From Ptiloglossa arizonensis (Eukaryota > Arthropoda > Insecta > Hymenoptera > Colletidae), in assembly GCF_051014685.1 (NCBI RefSeq), contig NW_027478771.1:186001-250000 (forward strand): 64,000 nt of DNA, in the 5' to 3' direction. Under the pieces are notes generated by a model. The model was not told the origin of the DNA. It ran no database searches and worked only from the letters and a program-made list of their open reading frames with translations. Both the position numbers and the translations under genes were made by a program. Positions 52,450-64,000 of the stretch are shown here, one piece after another. The stretch's first letter is position 1. Each line of letters opens with the position of its first letter.

Positions 52450-55400
52450 GAGAAGGCAAAAAATTTTTAACAATTCTGCTGCTCCAATCGCTTAACCAGA
52501 ATGACCTAGGGAAAAATACACGTACCGTTGCAATCGGGCGAGTTTCTACTTTCAAATGCAATAGGAATTTTTGGGTTAGGTCAATTCGTTCGCGAGATAT
52601 GGGTGTTTGAAGACAAGGAATGGTTGAGAAGACAAAAAATTTTTCGCAATTCTGCTGCTTCAAACGCTTAACCAGAATGGCCTAGGGAAAAAATACACAT
52701 ACCGTTGTAGTCGGGCGAGTTTCTACTTTCAGATGCAATTGGAATTTTTGGGGTAGGTCAATCCGTTCGGGAGACATGGGAGTTTGAAGCCAAGAAATGG
52801 TTGAGAAGACAACAAATTTTTCGCAATTCTGCTGCTCCAAACGCTTAACCAGAATGGGCTAGGGAAAATATACACATACCGTTGTAATCGGGCGAGTTTT
52901 TACTTTCACACGCAACCGGAATTTTTGGGTTAGGTCAATCCGTTCGCGAGATATGGGAGTTTGAAGCCAAGAAATGGTTGAGAAGGCATAAAATTTTTCG
53001 CAATTCTACTGATCCAAACGCTTAACCAGAATGGCCTAGGGAAAAAATACACATACCGTTGTAATCGGGCGAGTTTCTACTTTCAAATGCAATGGGAATT
53101 TTTGGGTTAGGTCAATCCGTTCGGGAGATATGGGAGATTGAAGCCAAGAAATGGTAGAGAAGGCAAAAAATTTTTAACAATTCTGCTGCTCCAATCGCTT
53201 AACCAGAATGACCTAGGGAAAAATACACGTACCGTTGCAATCGGGCGAGTTTCTACTGTCAAATGCAATAGGAATTGTTGGGTTAGGTCAATTCGTTCGC
53301 GAGATATGGGAGTTTGAAGACAAGGAATGGTTGAGAAGGCAAAAAATTTTTCGCAATTCTGCTGCTTCAAACGCTTAACCAGAATGGCCTAGGGAAAAAA
53401 TACACATACCGTTGTAATCGGGCGAGTTTCTACTTTCAGATGCAATTGGAATTTTTGGGGTAGGTCAATCCGTTCGGGAGACATGGGAGTTTGAAGCCAA
53501 GAAATGGTTGAGAAGACAACAAATTTTTCGCAATTCTGCTGCTCCAAACGCTTAACCAGAATGGGCTAGGGAAAATATACACATACCGTTGTAATCGGGC
53601 GAGTTTTTACTTTCACACGCAACAGGAATTTTTGGGTTAGGTCAATCCGTTCGCGAGATATGGGAGTTTGAAGCCAAGAAATGGTTGAGAAGGCATACAA
53701 TTTTTCGCAATTCTGCTGATCCAAACGCTTAACCAGGATGGCCTAGGGAAAAAACACACATACCGCTGTAATCGGGCGAGCTTCTACTTTCAGATGCAAT
53801 AGGAATTTTTGGGTGAGGTCAATCCGTTCGCGAGATATGGTAGTTTGAAGCCAAGAAATGGTTGAGAAGGCAAAACATTTTTCGCAATTCTGCTGCTCCA
53901 AACGCTTAACCAGAATGGCATAGGGAAAAAACACGCATACCGTTGTAATCGGGCGAGTTTCTACTTTCACACGCAACAGGAATTTTTGGGTTAGGTCAAT
54001 CCGTTCGCGAGATATGGGAGTTTGAAGCCAAGAAATGGTTGAGAAGGCAAAATATTTTTCGCAATTCTGCTGATCCAAACGCTTAAGCAGAATGGCCTGG
54101 GGACAAAATACACATACCGTTGTAATCGGGCGAGTTTCTACTTTCAGATGCAATAGGAATTTTTGGGTTTGGTCAATCCGTTCGCGAGATATGGGACTTT
54201 GAAGCTAAGAAATGGTTGAGAAGGCAAAACATTTTTCGCAACTCTGCTGCTCCAAACGCTTAACCAGAATGGGCTAGGGAAAAAATACACATACCTTTGT
54301 AATCGGGCGAGTTTCTACTTTCAGATGCAATAGGAATTTTTGGGTTAGGTCAATCCGTTCGCGAGATATGGGAGTTTGAATCCAAGAAATGGTTGAGAAG
54401 GCATACAATTTTTCGCAATTCTGCTGATCCAAACGCTTAACCAGAATGGCCTAGGGAAAAAATACACATACCGTTGTAATCGGGCGAGTTTCTACTTTCA
54501 GATGCAATAGGAATTTTTGGGTTAGGTCAATCCGTTCGCGAGATATGGGACTTTGAAGCTAAGAAATGGTTGAGAAGACAACAAATTTTTCGCAATTCTG
54601 CTGCTCCAAACGCTTAACCAGAATGGGATAGGGAAAAAATACACATACCGTTGTAATCGGGCGAGTTTCTACTTACAAATGCAATAGGAATTCTTGGGTT
54701 AGGTCAATCCGTTCGCGAGATATGGGAGTTTGAAGCTAAGAAATGGTTAAGAAGACAACAAAGTTTTCGCACTTCTGCTGCTCCAAACGCTTAACCAGAA
54801 TGGCCTAAGGAAAAAATACACATACCGTTGTAATCGGGCGAGTTTCTACTTTCAGTTCCAATAGGATTTTTTGGGTTAGGTCAATCCGTTCGCGAGATAT
54901 GGGACTTTGAAACTAAGAAATGGTTGACAAAACAACAAATTTTTCGCACTTCTGCTGCTCCAAACGCTTAACCAGAATGGCCTAGGGAAAAAATACACAT
55001 ACCGTTGTAATCGGGCGAGTTTCTCCTTTCAAATGCAATGGGAATTTTTGGGTTAGGTCAATCCGTTCGGGAGATATGGGAGATTGAAGCCAAGAAATGG
55101 TAGAGAAGGCAAAAAATTTTTAACAATTCTGCTGCTCCAATCGCTTAACCAGAATGACCTAGGGAAAAATACACGTACCGTTGCAATCGGGCGAGTTTCT
55201 ACTTTCAAATGCAATGGGAATTTTTGGGTTAGGTCAATTCGTTCGCGAGATATGGGTGTTTGAAGACAAGGAATGGTTGAGAAGACAAAAAATTTTTCGC
55301 AATTCTGCTGCTTCAAACGCTTAACCAGAATGGCCTAGGGAAAAAATACACATACCGTTGTAATCGGGCGAGTTTCTACTTTCAAATGCAATGGGAATTT

Positions 55401-58143
55401 TTGGGGTAGGTCAATCCGTTCGGGAGACATGGGAGTTTGAAGCCAAGAAATGGTTGAGAAGACAACAAATTTTTCGCAATTCTGCTGCTCCAAACGCTTA
55501 ACCAGAATGGGCTAGGGAAAATATACACATACCGTTGTAATCGGGCGAGTTTTTACTTTCACACGCAACCGGAATTTTTGGGTTAGGTCAATCCGTTCGC
55601 GAGATATGGGAGTTTGAAGCCAAGAAATGGTTGAGAAGGCATAAAATTTTTCGCAATTCTACTGATCCAAACGCTTAACCAGAATGGCCTAGGGAAAAAA
55701 TACACATACCGTTGTAATCGGGCGAGTTTCTACTTTCAAATGCAATGGGAATTTTTGGGTTAGGTCAATCCGTTCGGGAGATATGGGAGATTGAAGCCAA
55801 GAAATGGTAGAGAAGGCAAAAAATTTTTAACAATTCTGCTGCTCCAATCGCTTAACCAGAATGACCTAGGGAAAAATACACGTACCGTTGCAATCGGGCG
55901 AGTTTCTACTGTCAAATGCAATAGGAATTGTTGGGTTAGGTCAATTCGTTCGCGAGATATGGGAGTTTGAAGACAAGGAATGGTTGAGAAGGCAAAAAAT
56001 TTTTCGCAATTCTGCTGCTTCAAACGCTTAACCAGAATGGCCTAGGGAAAAAATACACATACCGTTGTAATCGGGCGAGTTTCTACTTTCAGATGCAATT
56101 GGAATTTTTGGGGTAGGTCAATCCGTTCGGGAGACATGGGAGTTTGAAGCCAAGAAATGGTTGAGAAGACAACAAATTTTTCGCAATTCTGCTGCTCCAA
56201 ACGCTTAACCAGAATGGGCTAGGGAAAATATACACATACCGTTGTAATCGGGCGAGTTTTTACTTTCACACGCAACAGGAATTTTTGGGTTAGGTCAATC
56301 CGTTCGCGAGATATGGGAGTTTGAAGCCAAGAAATGGTTGAGAAGGCATACAATTTTTCGCAATTCTGCTGATCCAAACGCTTAACCAGGATGGCCTAGG
56401 GAAAAAACACACATACCGCTGTAATCGGGCGAGCTTCTACTTTCAGATGCAATAGGAATTTTTGGGTGAGGTCAATCCGTTCGCGAGATATGGTAGTTTG
56501 AAGCCAAGAAATGGTTGAGAAGGCAAAACATTTTTCGCAATTCTGCTGCTCCAAACGCTTAACCAGAATGGCATAGGGAAAAAACACGCATACCGTTGTA
56601 ATCGGGCGAGTTTCTACTTTCACACGCAACAGGAATTTTTGGGTTAGGTCAATCCGTTCGCGAGATATGGGAGTTTGAAGCCAAGAAATGGTTGAGAAGG
56701 CAAAATATTTTTCGCAATTCTGCTGATCCAAACGCTTAAGCAGAATGGCCTGGGGACAAAATACACATACCGTTGTAATCGGGCGAGTTTCTACTTTCAG
56801 ATGCAATAGGAATTTTTGGGTTTGGTCAATCCGTTCGCGAGATATGGGACTTTGAAGCTAAGAAATGGTTGAGAAGGCAAAACATTTTTCGCAACTCTGC
56901 TGCTCCAAACGCTTAACCAGAATGGGCTAGGGAAAAAATACACATACCTTTGTAATCGGGCGAGTTTCTACTTTCAGATGCAATAGGAATTTTTGGGTTA
57001 GGTCAATCCGTTCGCGAGATATGGGAGTTTGAATCCAAGAAATGGTTGAGAAGGCATACAATTTTTCGCAATTCTGCTGATCCAAACGCTTAACCAGAAT
57101 GGCCTAGGGAAAAAATACACATACCGTTGTAATCGGGCGAGTTTCTACTTTCAGATGCAATAGGAATTTTTGGGTTAGGTCAATCCGTTCGCGAGATATG
57201 GGACTTTGAAGCTAAGAAATGGTTGAGAAGACAACAAATTTTTCGCAATTCTGCTGCTCCAAACGCTTAACCAGAATGGGATAGGGAAAAAATACACATA
57301 CCGTTGTAATCGGGCGAGTTTCTACTTACAAATGCAATAGGAATTCTTGGGTTAGGTCAATCCGTTCGCGAGATATGGGAGTTTGAAGCTAAGAAATGGT
57401 TAAGAAGACAACAAAGTTTTCGCACTTCTGCTGCTCCAAACGCTTAACCAGAATGGCCTAAGGAAAAAATACACATACCGTTGTAATCGGGCGAGTTTCT
57501 ACTTTCAGTTCCAATAGGATTTTTTGGGTTAGGTCAATCCGTTCGCGAGATATGGGACTTTGAAACTAAGAAATGGTTGACAAAACAACAAATTTTTCGC
57601 ACTTCTGCTGCTCCAAACGCTTAACCAGAATGGCCTAGGGAAAAAATACACATACCGTTGTAATCGGGCGAGTTTCTCCTTTCAAATGCAATGGGAATTT
57701 TTGGGTTAGGTCAATCCGTTCGGGAGATATGGGAGATTGAAGCCAAGAAATGGTAGAGAAGGCAAAAAATTTTTAACAATTCTGCTGCTCCAATCGCTTA
57801 ACCAGAATGACCTAGGGAAAAATACACGTACCGTTGCAATCGGGCGAGTTTCTACTTTCAAATGCAATAGGAATTTTTGGGTTAGGTCAATTCGTTCGCG
57901 AGATATGGGTGTTTGAAGACAAGGAATGGTTGAGAAGACAAAAAATTTTTCGCAATTCTGCTGCTTCAAACGCTTAACCAGAATGGCCTAGGGAAAAAAT
58001 ACACATACCGTTGTAATCGGGCGAGTTTCTACTTTCAGATGCAATTGGAATTTTTGGGGTAGGTCAATCCGTTCGGGAGACATGGGAGTTTGAAGCCAAG
58101 AAATGGTTGAGAAGACAACAAATTTTTCGCAATTCTGCTGCTC
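52450..58143. repeat. B fifteen-monomer higher-order tandem repeat (2653 bp)
   Basis: Two full units (about 52450-55102 and 55103-57755) and a partial third (to about 58143) match at a constant offset of 2653 bp. Unit-defining stretches at 52400, 53107 and 53743 recur at 55053, 55760 and 56396. After about 58143 the sequence switches to the order seen at 43.8 kb. The two units are almost identical by eye, pointing to recent tandem duplication. Confidence 0.88.
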
Positions 58144-60511
58144 CAGTCGCTTAACCAGAATGACCTAGGGAAAAATACACGTACCGTTGAAATCGGGCGA
58201 GTTTCTACTGTCAAATGCAATAGGAATTGTTGGGTTAGGTCAACTCGTTCGCGAGATATGGGAGTTTGAAGACAAGGAATGGTTGAGAAGGCAAAAAATT
58301 TTTCGCAATTCTGCTGCTTCAAACGCTTAACCAGAATGGCCTAGGGAAAAAATACACATACCGTTGTAATCGGGCGAGTTTCTACTTTCAGATGCAATTG
58401 GAATTTTTGGGGTAGGTCAATCCGTTCGGGAGACATGGGAGTTTGAAGCCAAGAAATGGTTGAGAAGACAACAAATTTTTCGCAATTCTGCTGCTCCAAA
58501 CGCTTAACCAGAATGGGCTAGGGAAAATATACACATACCGTTGTAATCGGGCGAGTTTTTACTTTCACACGCAACAGGAATTTTTGGGTTAGGTCAATCC
58601 GTTCGCGAGATATGGGAGTTTGAAGCCAAGAAATGGTTGAGAAGGCATACAATTTTTCGCAATTCTGCTGATCCAAACGCTTAACCAGAATGGCCTAGGG
58701 AAAAAACACACATACCGCTGTAATCGGGCGAGCTTCTACTTTCAGATGCAATAGGAATTTTTGGGTGAGGTCAATCCGTTCGCGAGATATGGGAGTTTGA
58801 AGCCAAGAAATGGTTGAGAAGCAAAACATTTTTCGCAATTCTGCTGCTCCAAACGCTTAACCAGAATGGCCTAGGGAAAAAACACGCATACCGTTGTAAT
58901 CGGGCGAGTTTCTACTTTCACACGCAACAGGAATTTTTGGGTTAGGTCAATCCGTTCGCGAGATATGGGAGTTTGAAGCCAAGAAATGGTTGAGAAGGCA
59001 AAATATTTTTCGCAATTCTGCTGATCCAAACGCTTAAGCAGAATGGCCTGGGGACAAAATACACATACCGTTGTAATCGGGCGAGTTTCTACTTTCAGAT
59101 GCAATAGGAATTTTTGGGTTTGGTCAATCCGTTCGCGAGATATGGGACTTTGAAGCTAAGAAATGGTTGAGAAGACAACAAATTTTTCGCAACTCTGCTG
59201 CTCCAAACGCTTAACCAGAATGGGCTAGGGAAAAAATACACATACCTTTGTAATCGGGCGAGTTTCTACTTTCAGATGCAATAGGAATTTTTGGGTTAGG
59301 TCAATCCGTTCGCGAGATATGGGAGTTTGAATCCAAGAAATGGTTGAGAAGGCATACAATTTTTCGCAATTCTGCTGATCCAAACGCTTAACCAGAATGG
59401 CCTAGGGAAAAAATACACATACCGTTGTAATCGGGCGAGTTTCTACTTTCAGATGCAATAGGAATTTTTGGGTTAGGTCAATCCGTTCGCGAGATATGGG
59501 AGTCTGAAGCCAAGAAATGGTTGAGAAGGCAAAACATTTTTCGCAATTCTGCTGCTCCAAACGCTTAACCAGAATGGCCTAGGGAAAAAACACGCATACC
59601 GTTGTAATCGGGCGAGTTTCTACTTTCACACGCAACAGGAATTTTTGGGTTAGGTCAATCCGTTCGCGAGATACGGGAGTTTGAAGCCAAGAAATGTTTG
59701 AGAAGGCATACAATTTTTCGCAATTCTGCTGATCCAAACGCTTAACCAGAATGGCCTAGGGAAAAAATACACATACCGTTGTAATCGGGCGTGTTTCTAC
59801 TTTCAGATGCAATAGGAATTTTTGGGTTAGGTCAATCCGTTCGCGAGATATGGGAGTTTGAAGCCAAGAAATGGTTGAGAAGGCAAAACATTTTTCGCAA
59901 TTCTGCTGCTCCAAACGCTTAACCAGAATGGCCTAGGGAAAAAATACACATACCGTTGTAATCGGGCGAGTTTCTACTTTCAGATGCAATAGGAATTTTT
60001 GGGTTAGGTCAATCCGTTCGCGAGATATGGGACTTTGAAGCTAAGAAATGGTTGAGAAGACAACAAATTTTTCGCAATTCTGCTGCTCCAAACGCTTAAC
60101 CAGAATGGGATAGGGAAAAAATACACATACCGTTGTAATCGGGCGAGTTTCTACTTACAAATGCAATAGGAATTCTTGGGTTAGGTCAATCCGTTCGCGA
60201 GATATGGGAGTTTGAAGCTAAGAAATGGTTAAGAAGACAACAAAGTTTTCGCACTTCTGCTGCTCCAAACGCTTAACCAGAATGGCCTAAGGGAAAAATA
60301 CACATACCGTTGTAATCGGGCGAGTTTCTACTTTCAGTTCCAATAGGATTTTTTGGGTTAGGTCAATCCGTTCGCGAGATATGGGACTTTGAAACTAAGA
60401 AATGGTTGACAAAACAACAAATTTTTCGCACTTCTGCTGCTCCAAACGCTTAACCAGAATGGCCTAGGGAAAAAATACACATACCGTTGTAATCGGGCGA
60501 GTTTCTACTTT
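57354..60511. repeat. B duplication, right copy of the 14.33-kb-spaced block
   Basis: Right-hand partner of 43026-46183. Directly after it the sequence matches about 47953 onward (offset 12558, 71 monomers), showing an exchange breakpoint near 60511. Confidence 0.8.
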
Positions 60512-60972
60512 CAGTTACAATAGGAATTTTTGGGTTAGGTCAATCCGTTCGCGAGATATGGGAGTCTGAAGCCAAGAAATGGTTGAGAAGGCAAAACATT
60601 TTTCGCAATTCTGCTGCTCCAAACGCTTAACCAGAATGGCCTAGGGAAAAAACACGCATACCGTTGTAATCGGGCGAGTTTCTACTTTCACACGCAACAG
60701 GAATTTTTGGGTTAGGTCAATCCGTTCGCAAGATACGGGAGTTTGAAGCCAAGAAATGGTTGAGAAGGCATACAATTTTTCGCAATTCTGCTGATCCAAA
60801 CGCTTAACCAGAATGGCCTAGGGAAAAAATACACATACCGTTGTAATCGGGCGTGTTTCTACTTTCAGATGCAATAGGAATTTTTGGGTTAGGTCAATCC
60901 GTTCGCGAGATATGGGAGTTTGAAGCCAAGAAATGGTTGAGAAGGCAAAACATTTTTCGCAATTCTGCTGCT

Positions 60973-62456
60973 CCAAACGCTTAACCAGAATGGCCTAGGG
61001 AACAAATACATATACCGTTCTAATCGGGCGAGTTTCTACTTTCAAATGCAATAGGAATTTTTGGGTTAGGTCAATCCGTTCGGGAGATATGGGAGTTTGA
61101 AGCCAAGAAATGGTTGAGAAGGCAAAAAATTTTTCGCAATTCTGCTGCTTCAAACGCTTAAACAGAATGGCCTAGGGAAAAAATACACATACCGTTGTAA
61201 TCGGGCGAGTTTCTACTTTCAGTTACAATAGGAATTTTTGGGTTAGGTCAATCCGTTCGCGAGATATGGGAGTTTGAAGCCAAGAAATGGTTGAGAAGAC
61301 AACAAATTTTTCGCACTTCTGCTGCTCCAAACGCTTAACCAGAATGGCCTGGGGAAAAAATACACATACCGTTGTAATCGGGCGAGTTTCCACTTTCAAA
61401 TGCAATGGGAATTTTTGGGTTAGGTCAATCCGTTCGGGAGATATGGGAGTTTGAAGCCAAGAAATGGTAGAGAAGGCAAAGAATTTTTAACAATTCTGCT
61501 GCTCCAAACGCTTAACCAGAATGACCTAGGGAAAAATACACGTACCGTTGCAATCGGGCGAGTTTCTACTTTCAAATGCAATAGAAATTTTTGGGTTAGG
61601 TCAATCCGTTCGCGAGATATGGGAGTTTGAAGCTAAGAAATGATTGAGAGGACAACAAATTTTTCGCAATTCTGCTGCTCCAAACGCTTAACCAGAATGG
61701 GCTAGGGAAAAAATACACATACCGTTGTAATCGGGCGAGTTTCTACTTTCAAATGCAATAGGAATTTTTGGGTTAGGTCAATCCGTTCGCGAGATATGGG
61801 AGTTTGAAGCTAAGAAATGGTAGAGAAGGCAAAAAATTTTTCGCAATTCTGCTGCTCCAAACGCTTAACCAGAATGGGCTAGGGAAAAAATACACATACC
61901 GTTGTAATCGGGCGAGTTTCTACTTTCAAATGCAATAGGAATTTTTGGGTTAGGTCAATCCGTTCGCGAGATATGGGAGTTTGAAGCTAAGAAATGGTAG
62001 AGAAGGCAAAAAGTTTTTAACAATTCTGCTGCTCCAAACGCTTAACCAGAATGACCTAGGGAAAAATACACGCACCGTTGCAATCGGGCGAGTTTCTACT
62101 TTCAAATGCAATAGGAATTTGTGGGTTAGGTCAATTCGTTCGCGAGATATGGGAGTTTGAAGACAAGGAATGGTTGAGAAGGCAAAAAATTTTTCGCAAT
62201 TCTGCTGCTTCAAACGCTTAACCAGAATGGCCTAGGGAAAAAATACACATACCGTTGTAATCGGGCGAGTTTCTACTTTCAGATGCAATAGGAAATTTTG
62301 GGTTAGGTCAATCCGTTCGGGAGACATGGGAGTTTGAATCCAAGAAATGGTTGAGAAGACAACAAATTTTTCGCACATCTGCTGCTCCAAACGCTTAACC
62401 AGAATGGCCTAGGGACAAAATACACATACCGTTGTAATCGGGCGAGTTTCTACTTT
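60973..62456. repeat. B duplication, right copy of the 11.67-kb-spaced block
   Basis: Right-hand partner of 49300-50783. At 62457 it switches to the recurrent CAGTTCCAATAG block. From about 62.99 kb the array follows the order at 58.04 kb (offset 4951, 28 monomers) to the end of the window. Confidence 0.8.
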
Positions 62457-63839
62457 CAGTTCCAATAGGATTTTTTGGGTTAGGTCAATCCGTTCGCGAG
62501 ATATGGGACTTTGAAACTAAGAAATGGTTGACAAAACAACAAATTTTTCGCACTTCTGCTGCTCCAAACGCTTAACCAGAATGGCCTAGGGAAAAAATAC
62601 ACATACCGTTGTAATCGGGCGAGTTTCTCCTTTCAAATGCAATGGGAATTTTTGGGTTAGGTCAATCCGTTCGGGAGATATGGGAGATTGAAGCCAAGAA
62701 ATGGTAGAGAAGGCAAAAAATTTTTAACAATTCTGCTGCTACAATCGCTTAACCAGAATGACCTAGGGAAAAATACACGTACCGTTGCAATCGGGCGAGT
62801 TTCTACTTTCAAATGCAATAGGAATTTTTGGGTTAGGTCAATTCGTTCGCGAGATATGGGTGTTTGAAGACAAGGAATGGTTGAGAAGACAAAAAATTTT
62901 TCGCAATTCTGCTGCTTCAAACGCTTAACCAGAATGGCCTAGGGAAAAAATACACATACCGTTGTAATCGGGCGAGTTTCTACTTTCAGATGCAATTGGA
63001 ATTTTTGGGGTAGGTCAATCCGTTCGGGAGACATGGGAGTTTGAAGCCAAGAAATGGTTGAGAAGACAACAAATTTTTCGCAATTCTGCTGCTCCAGTCG
63101 CTTAACCAGAATGACCTAGGGAAAAATACACGTACCGTTGAAATCGGGCGAGTTTCTACTGTCAAATGCAATAGGAATTGTTGGGTTAGGTCAACTCGTT
63201 CGCGAGATATGGGAGTTTGAAGACAAGGAATGGTTGAGAAGGCAAAAAATTTTTCGCAATTCTGCTGCTTCAAACGCTTAACCAGAATGGCCTAGGGAAA
63301 AAATACACGTACCGTTGTAATCGGGCGAGTTTCTACTTTCAGATGCAATTGGAATTTTTGGGGTAGGTCAATCCGTTCGGGAGACATGGGAGTTTGAGGC
63401 CAAGAAATGGTTGAGAAGACAACAAATTTTTCGCAATTCTGCTGCTCCAAACGCTTAACCAGAATGGGCTAGGGAAAATATACACATACCGTTGTAATCG
63501 GGCGAGTTTTTACTTTCACACGCAACAGGAATTTTTGGGTTAGGTCAATCCGTTCGCGAGATATGGGAGTTTGAAGCCAAGAAATGGTTGAGAAGGCATA
63601 CAATTTTTCGCAATTCTGCTGATCCAAACGCTTAACCAGAATGGCCTAGGGAAAAAACACACATACCGCTGTAATCGGGCGAGCTTCTACTTTCAGATGC
63701 AATAGGAATTTTTGGGTGAGGTCAATCCGTTCGCGAGATATGGGAGTTTGAAGCCAAGAAATGGTTGAGAAGCAAAACATTTTTCGCAATTCTGCTGCTC
63801 CAAACGCTTAACCAGAATGGCCTAGGGAAAAAACACGCA

Positions 63840-63856
63840 TACCGTTGTAATCGGGC
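63840..63856 (+). other. CENP-B-box-like motif (one example of an array-wide motif)
   Basis: TACCGTTGTAATCGGGC here is repeated in almost every B monomer and many A monomers (for example 2274-2290). Against the vertebrate CENP-B box YTTCGTTGGAARCGGGA it matches 12 of 17 positions, and 7 of the 9 core bases with exact spacing (xxCG-n4-A-n2-CGGG). The two leading T of the core are A and C here. Function is not shown. Confidence 0.35.
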
Positions 63857-64000
63857 GAGTTTCTACTTTCACACGCAACAGGAATTTTTGGGTTAGGTCA
63901 ATCCGTTCGCGAGATATGGGAGTTTGAAGCCAAGAAATGGTTGAGAAGGCAAAATATTTTTCGCAATTCTGCTGATCCAAACGCTTAAGCAGAATGGCCT

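Larger units (their letters stand above)
32393..64000. repeat. Satellite array, subfamily B (177-bp monomer)
   Basis: About 178 head-to-tail B monomers, with landmarks AGGAATTTTTGGGTTAGGTC, GAAGCCAAGAAATGGTTGAG, CAAAAAATTTTTCGCAA, CTGCTGCTCCAAACGCTTAA, GGCCTAGGGAAAAAATAC and ACCGTTGTAATCGGGCGAG. A 176-bp variant carries GGGAAAAATACACG and TTGCAATCGGG. Monomers just right of the junction look more individual, whereas those from about 36 kb to the end fall into repeated near-identical blocks. No gene or insertion is seen. The array continues off the right edge. Confidence 0.97.

Noticed and set aside
32393..64000. GGGTTAGGTC in B monomers as an insect telomeric (TTAGG)n relic
   Set aside because: Only one TTAGG unit occurs per monomer, with no tandem run anywhere. 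It arose by a few substitutions from the A sequence CTCGAGTTCGTC, so chance is the simpler explanation.
1..64000. CRISPR-like array of regular repeats and spacers
   Set aside because: The whole 177-bp unit repeats, including the would-be spacers, and no cas-like gene is present. It is a satellite with a eukaryotic LINE inside.
1..64000. rDNA intergenic spacer sub-repeats, considered because R1 elements target 28S rDNA
   Set aside because: No 18S, 5.8S or 28S sequence is recognisable in 64 kb, and the LINE sits in a satellite monomer rather than in a 28S target.
1..64000. Palindromes TCGCGA, CCTAGG and CTCGAG in monomers as regulatory sites
   Set aside because: They are short restriction-type palindromes. 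CTCGAG is A-specific and useful as a marker, but nothing supports a regulatory role.

Overview
The window is almost entirely tandem satellite DNA with no ordinary gene. A monomer of about 177 bp repeats head to tail from base 1 to base 64000, roughly 350 times. The only non-satellite sequence is a 1.25 kb GC-rich insertion near 7.74-8.99 kb. This is the 5'-truncated 3' end of a non-LTR retrotransposon (LINE), lying on the minus strand with a 29-nt poly(A) tail (poly-T on the + strand) and a perfect 16-bp target-site duplication. Its partial ORF encodes the C-terminal part of an R1-clade-type reverse transcriptase polyprotein, with a CCHC zinc knuckle. R1-clade elements are mainly arthropod elements, so the window suggests heterochromatin (pericentromeric, centromeric or similar) of an arthropod, most likely an insect. 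Naming an order would be a guess.

Layout: (1) 1-7738, subfamily A satellite; (2) 7739-8985, LINE insertion flanked by target-site duplications at 7723-7738 and 8986-9001; (3) 9002-32215, subfamily A satellite; (4) 32216-32392, one chimeric monomer whose first part is A and whose remainder is B; (5) 32393-64000, subfamily B satellite. Hand-made consensus monomers of A and B are both 177 bp and differ at about 28 positions (about 84% identity). The differences are clustered: three blocks (consensus positions 28-58, 121-133, and 151-177 running on into 1-7 of the next monomer) are unchanged.

Both subfamilies carry large internal duplications in whole-monomer steps, as expected from unequal exchange. 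In A, a block of a few kb occurs near 0.08-3.87, 11.35-13.68 and 25.75-29.72 kb, and another occurs near 19.1, 20.2 and 22.7 kb. In B there is a 15-monomer (2653 bp) higher-order tandem repeat at 52.45-58.14 kb, a 3-monomer (531 bp) repeat at 50.9-52.4 kb, and near-identical blocks separated by 11.5, 11.67 and 14.33 kb.

The most interesting signals are: a run of long perfect inverted repeats along the LINE 3' end, two of which (19-bp and 16-bp arms) lie inside its coding sequence; the single A/B chimeric monomer; a CENP-B-box-like motif in the most conserved part of the monomer; and a 6-bp dyad present in A but broken in B. The many short ORFs in the array are by-products of a 177-bp (3 x 59) period and are not annotated as genes.
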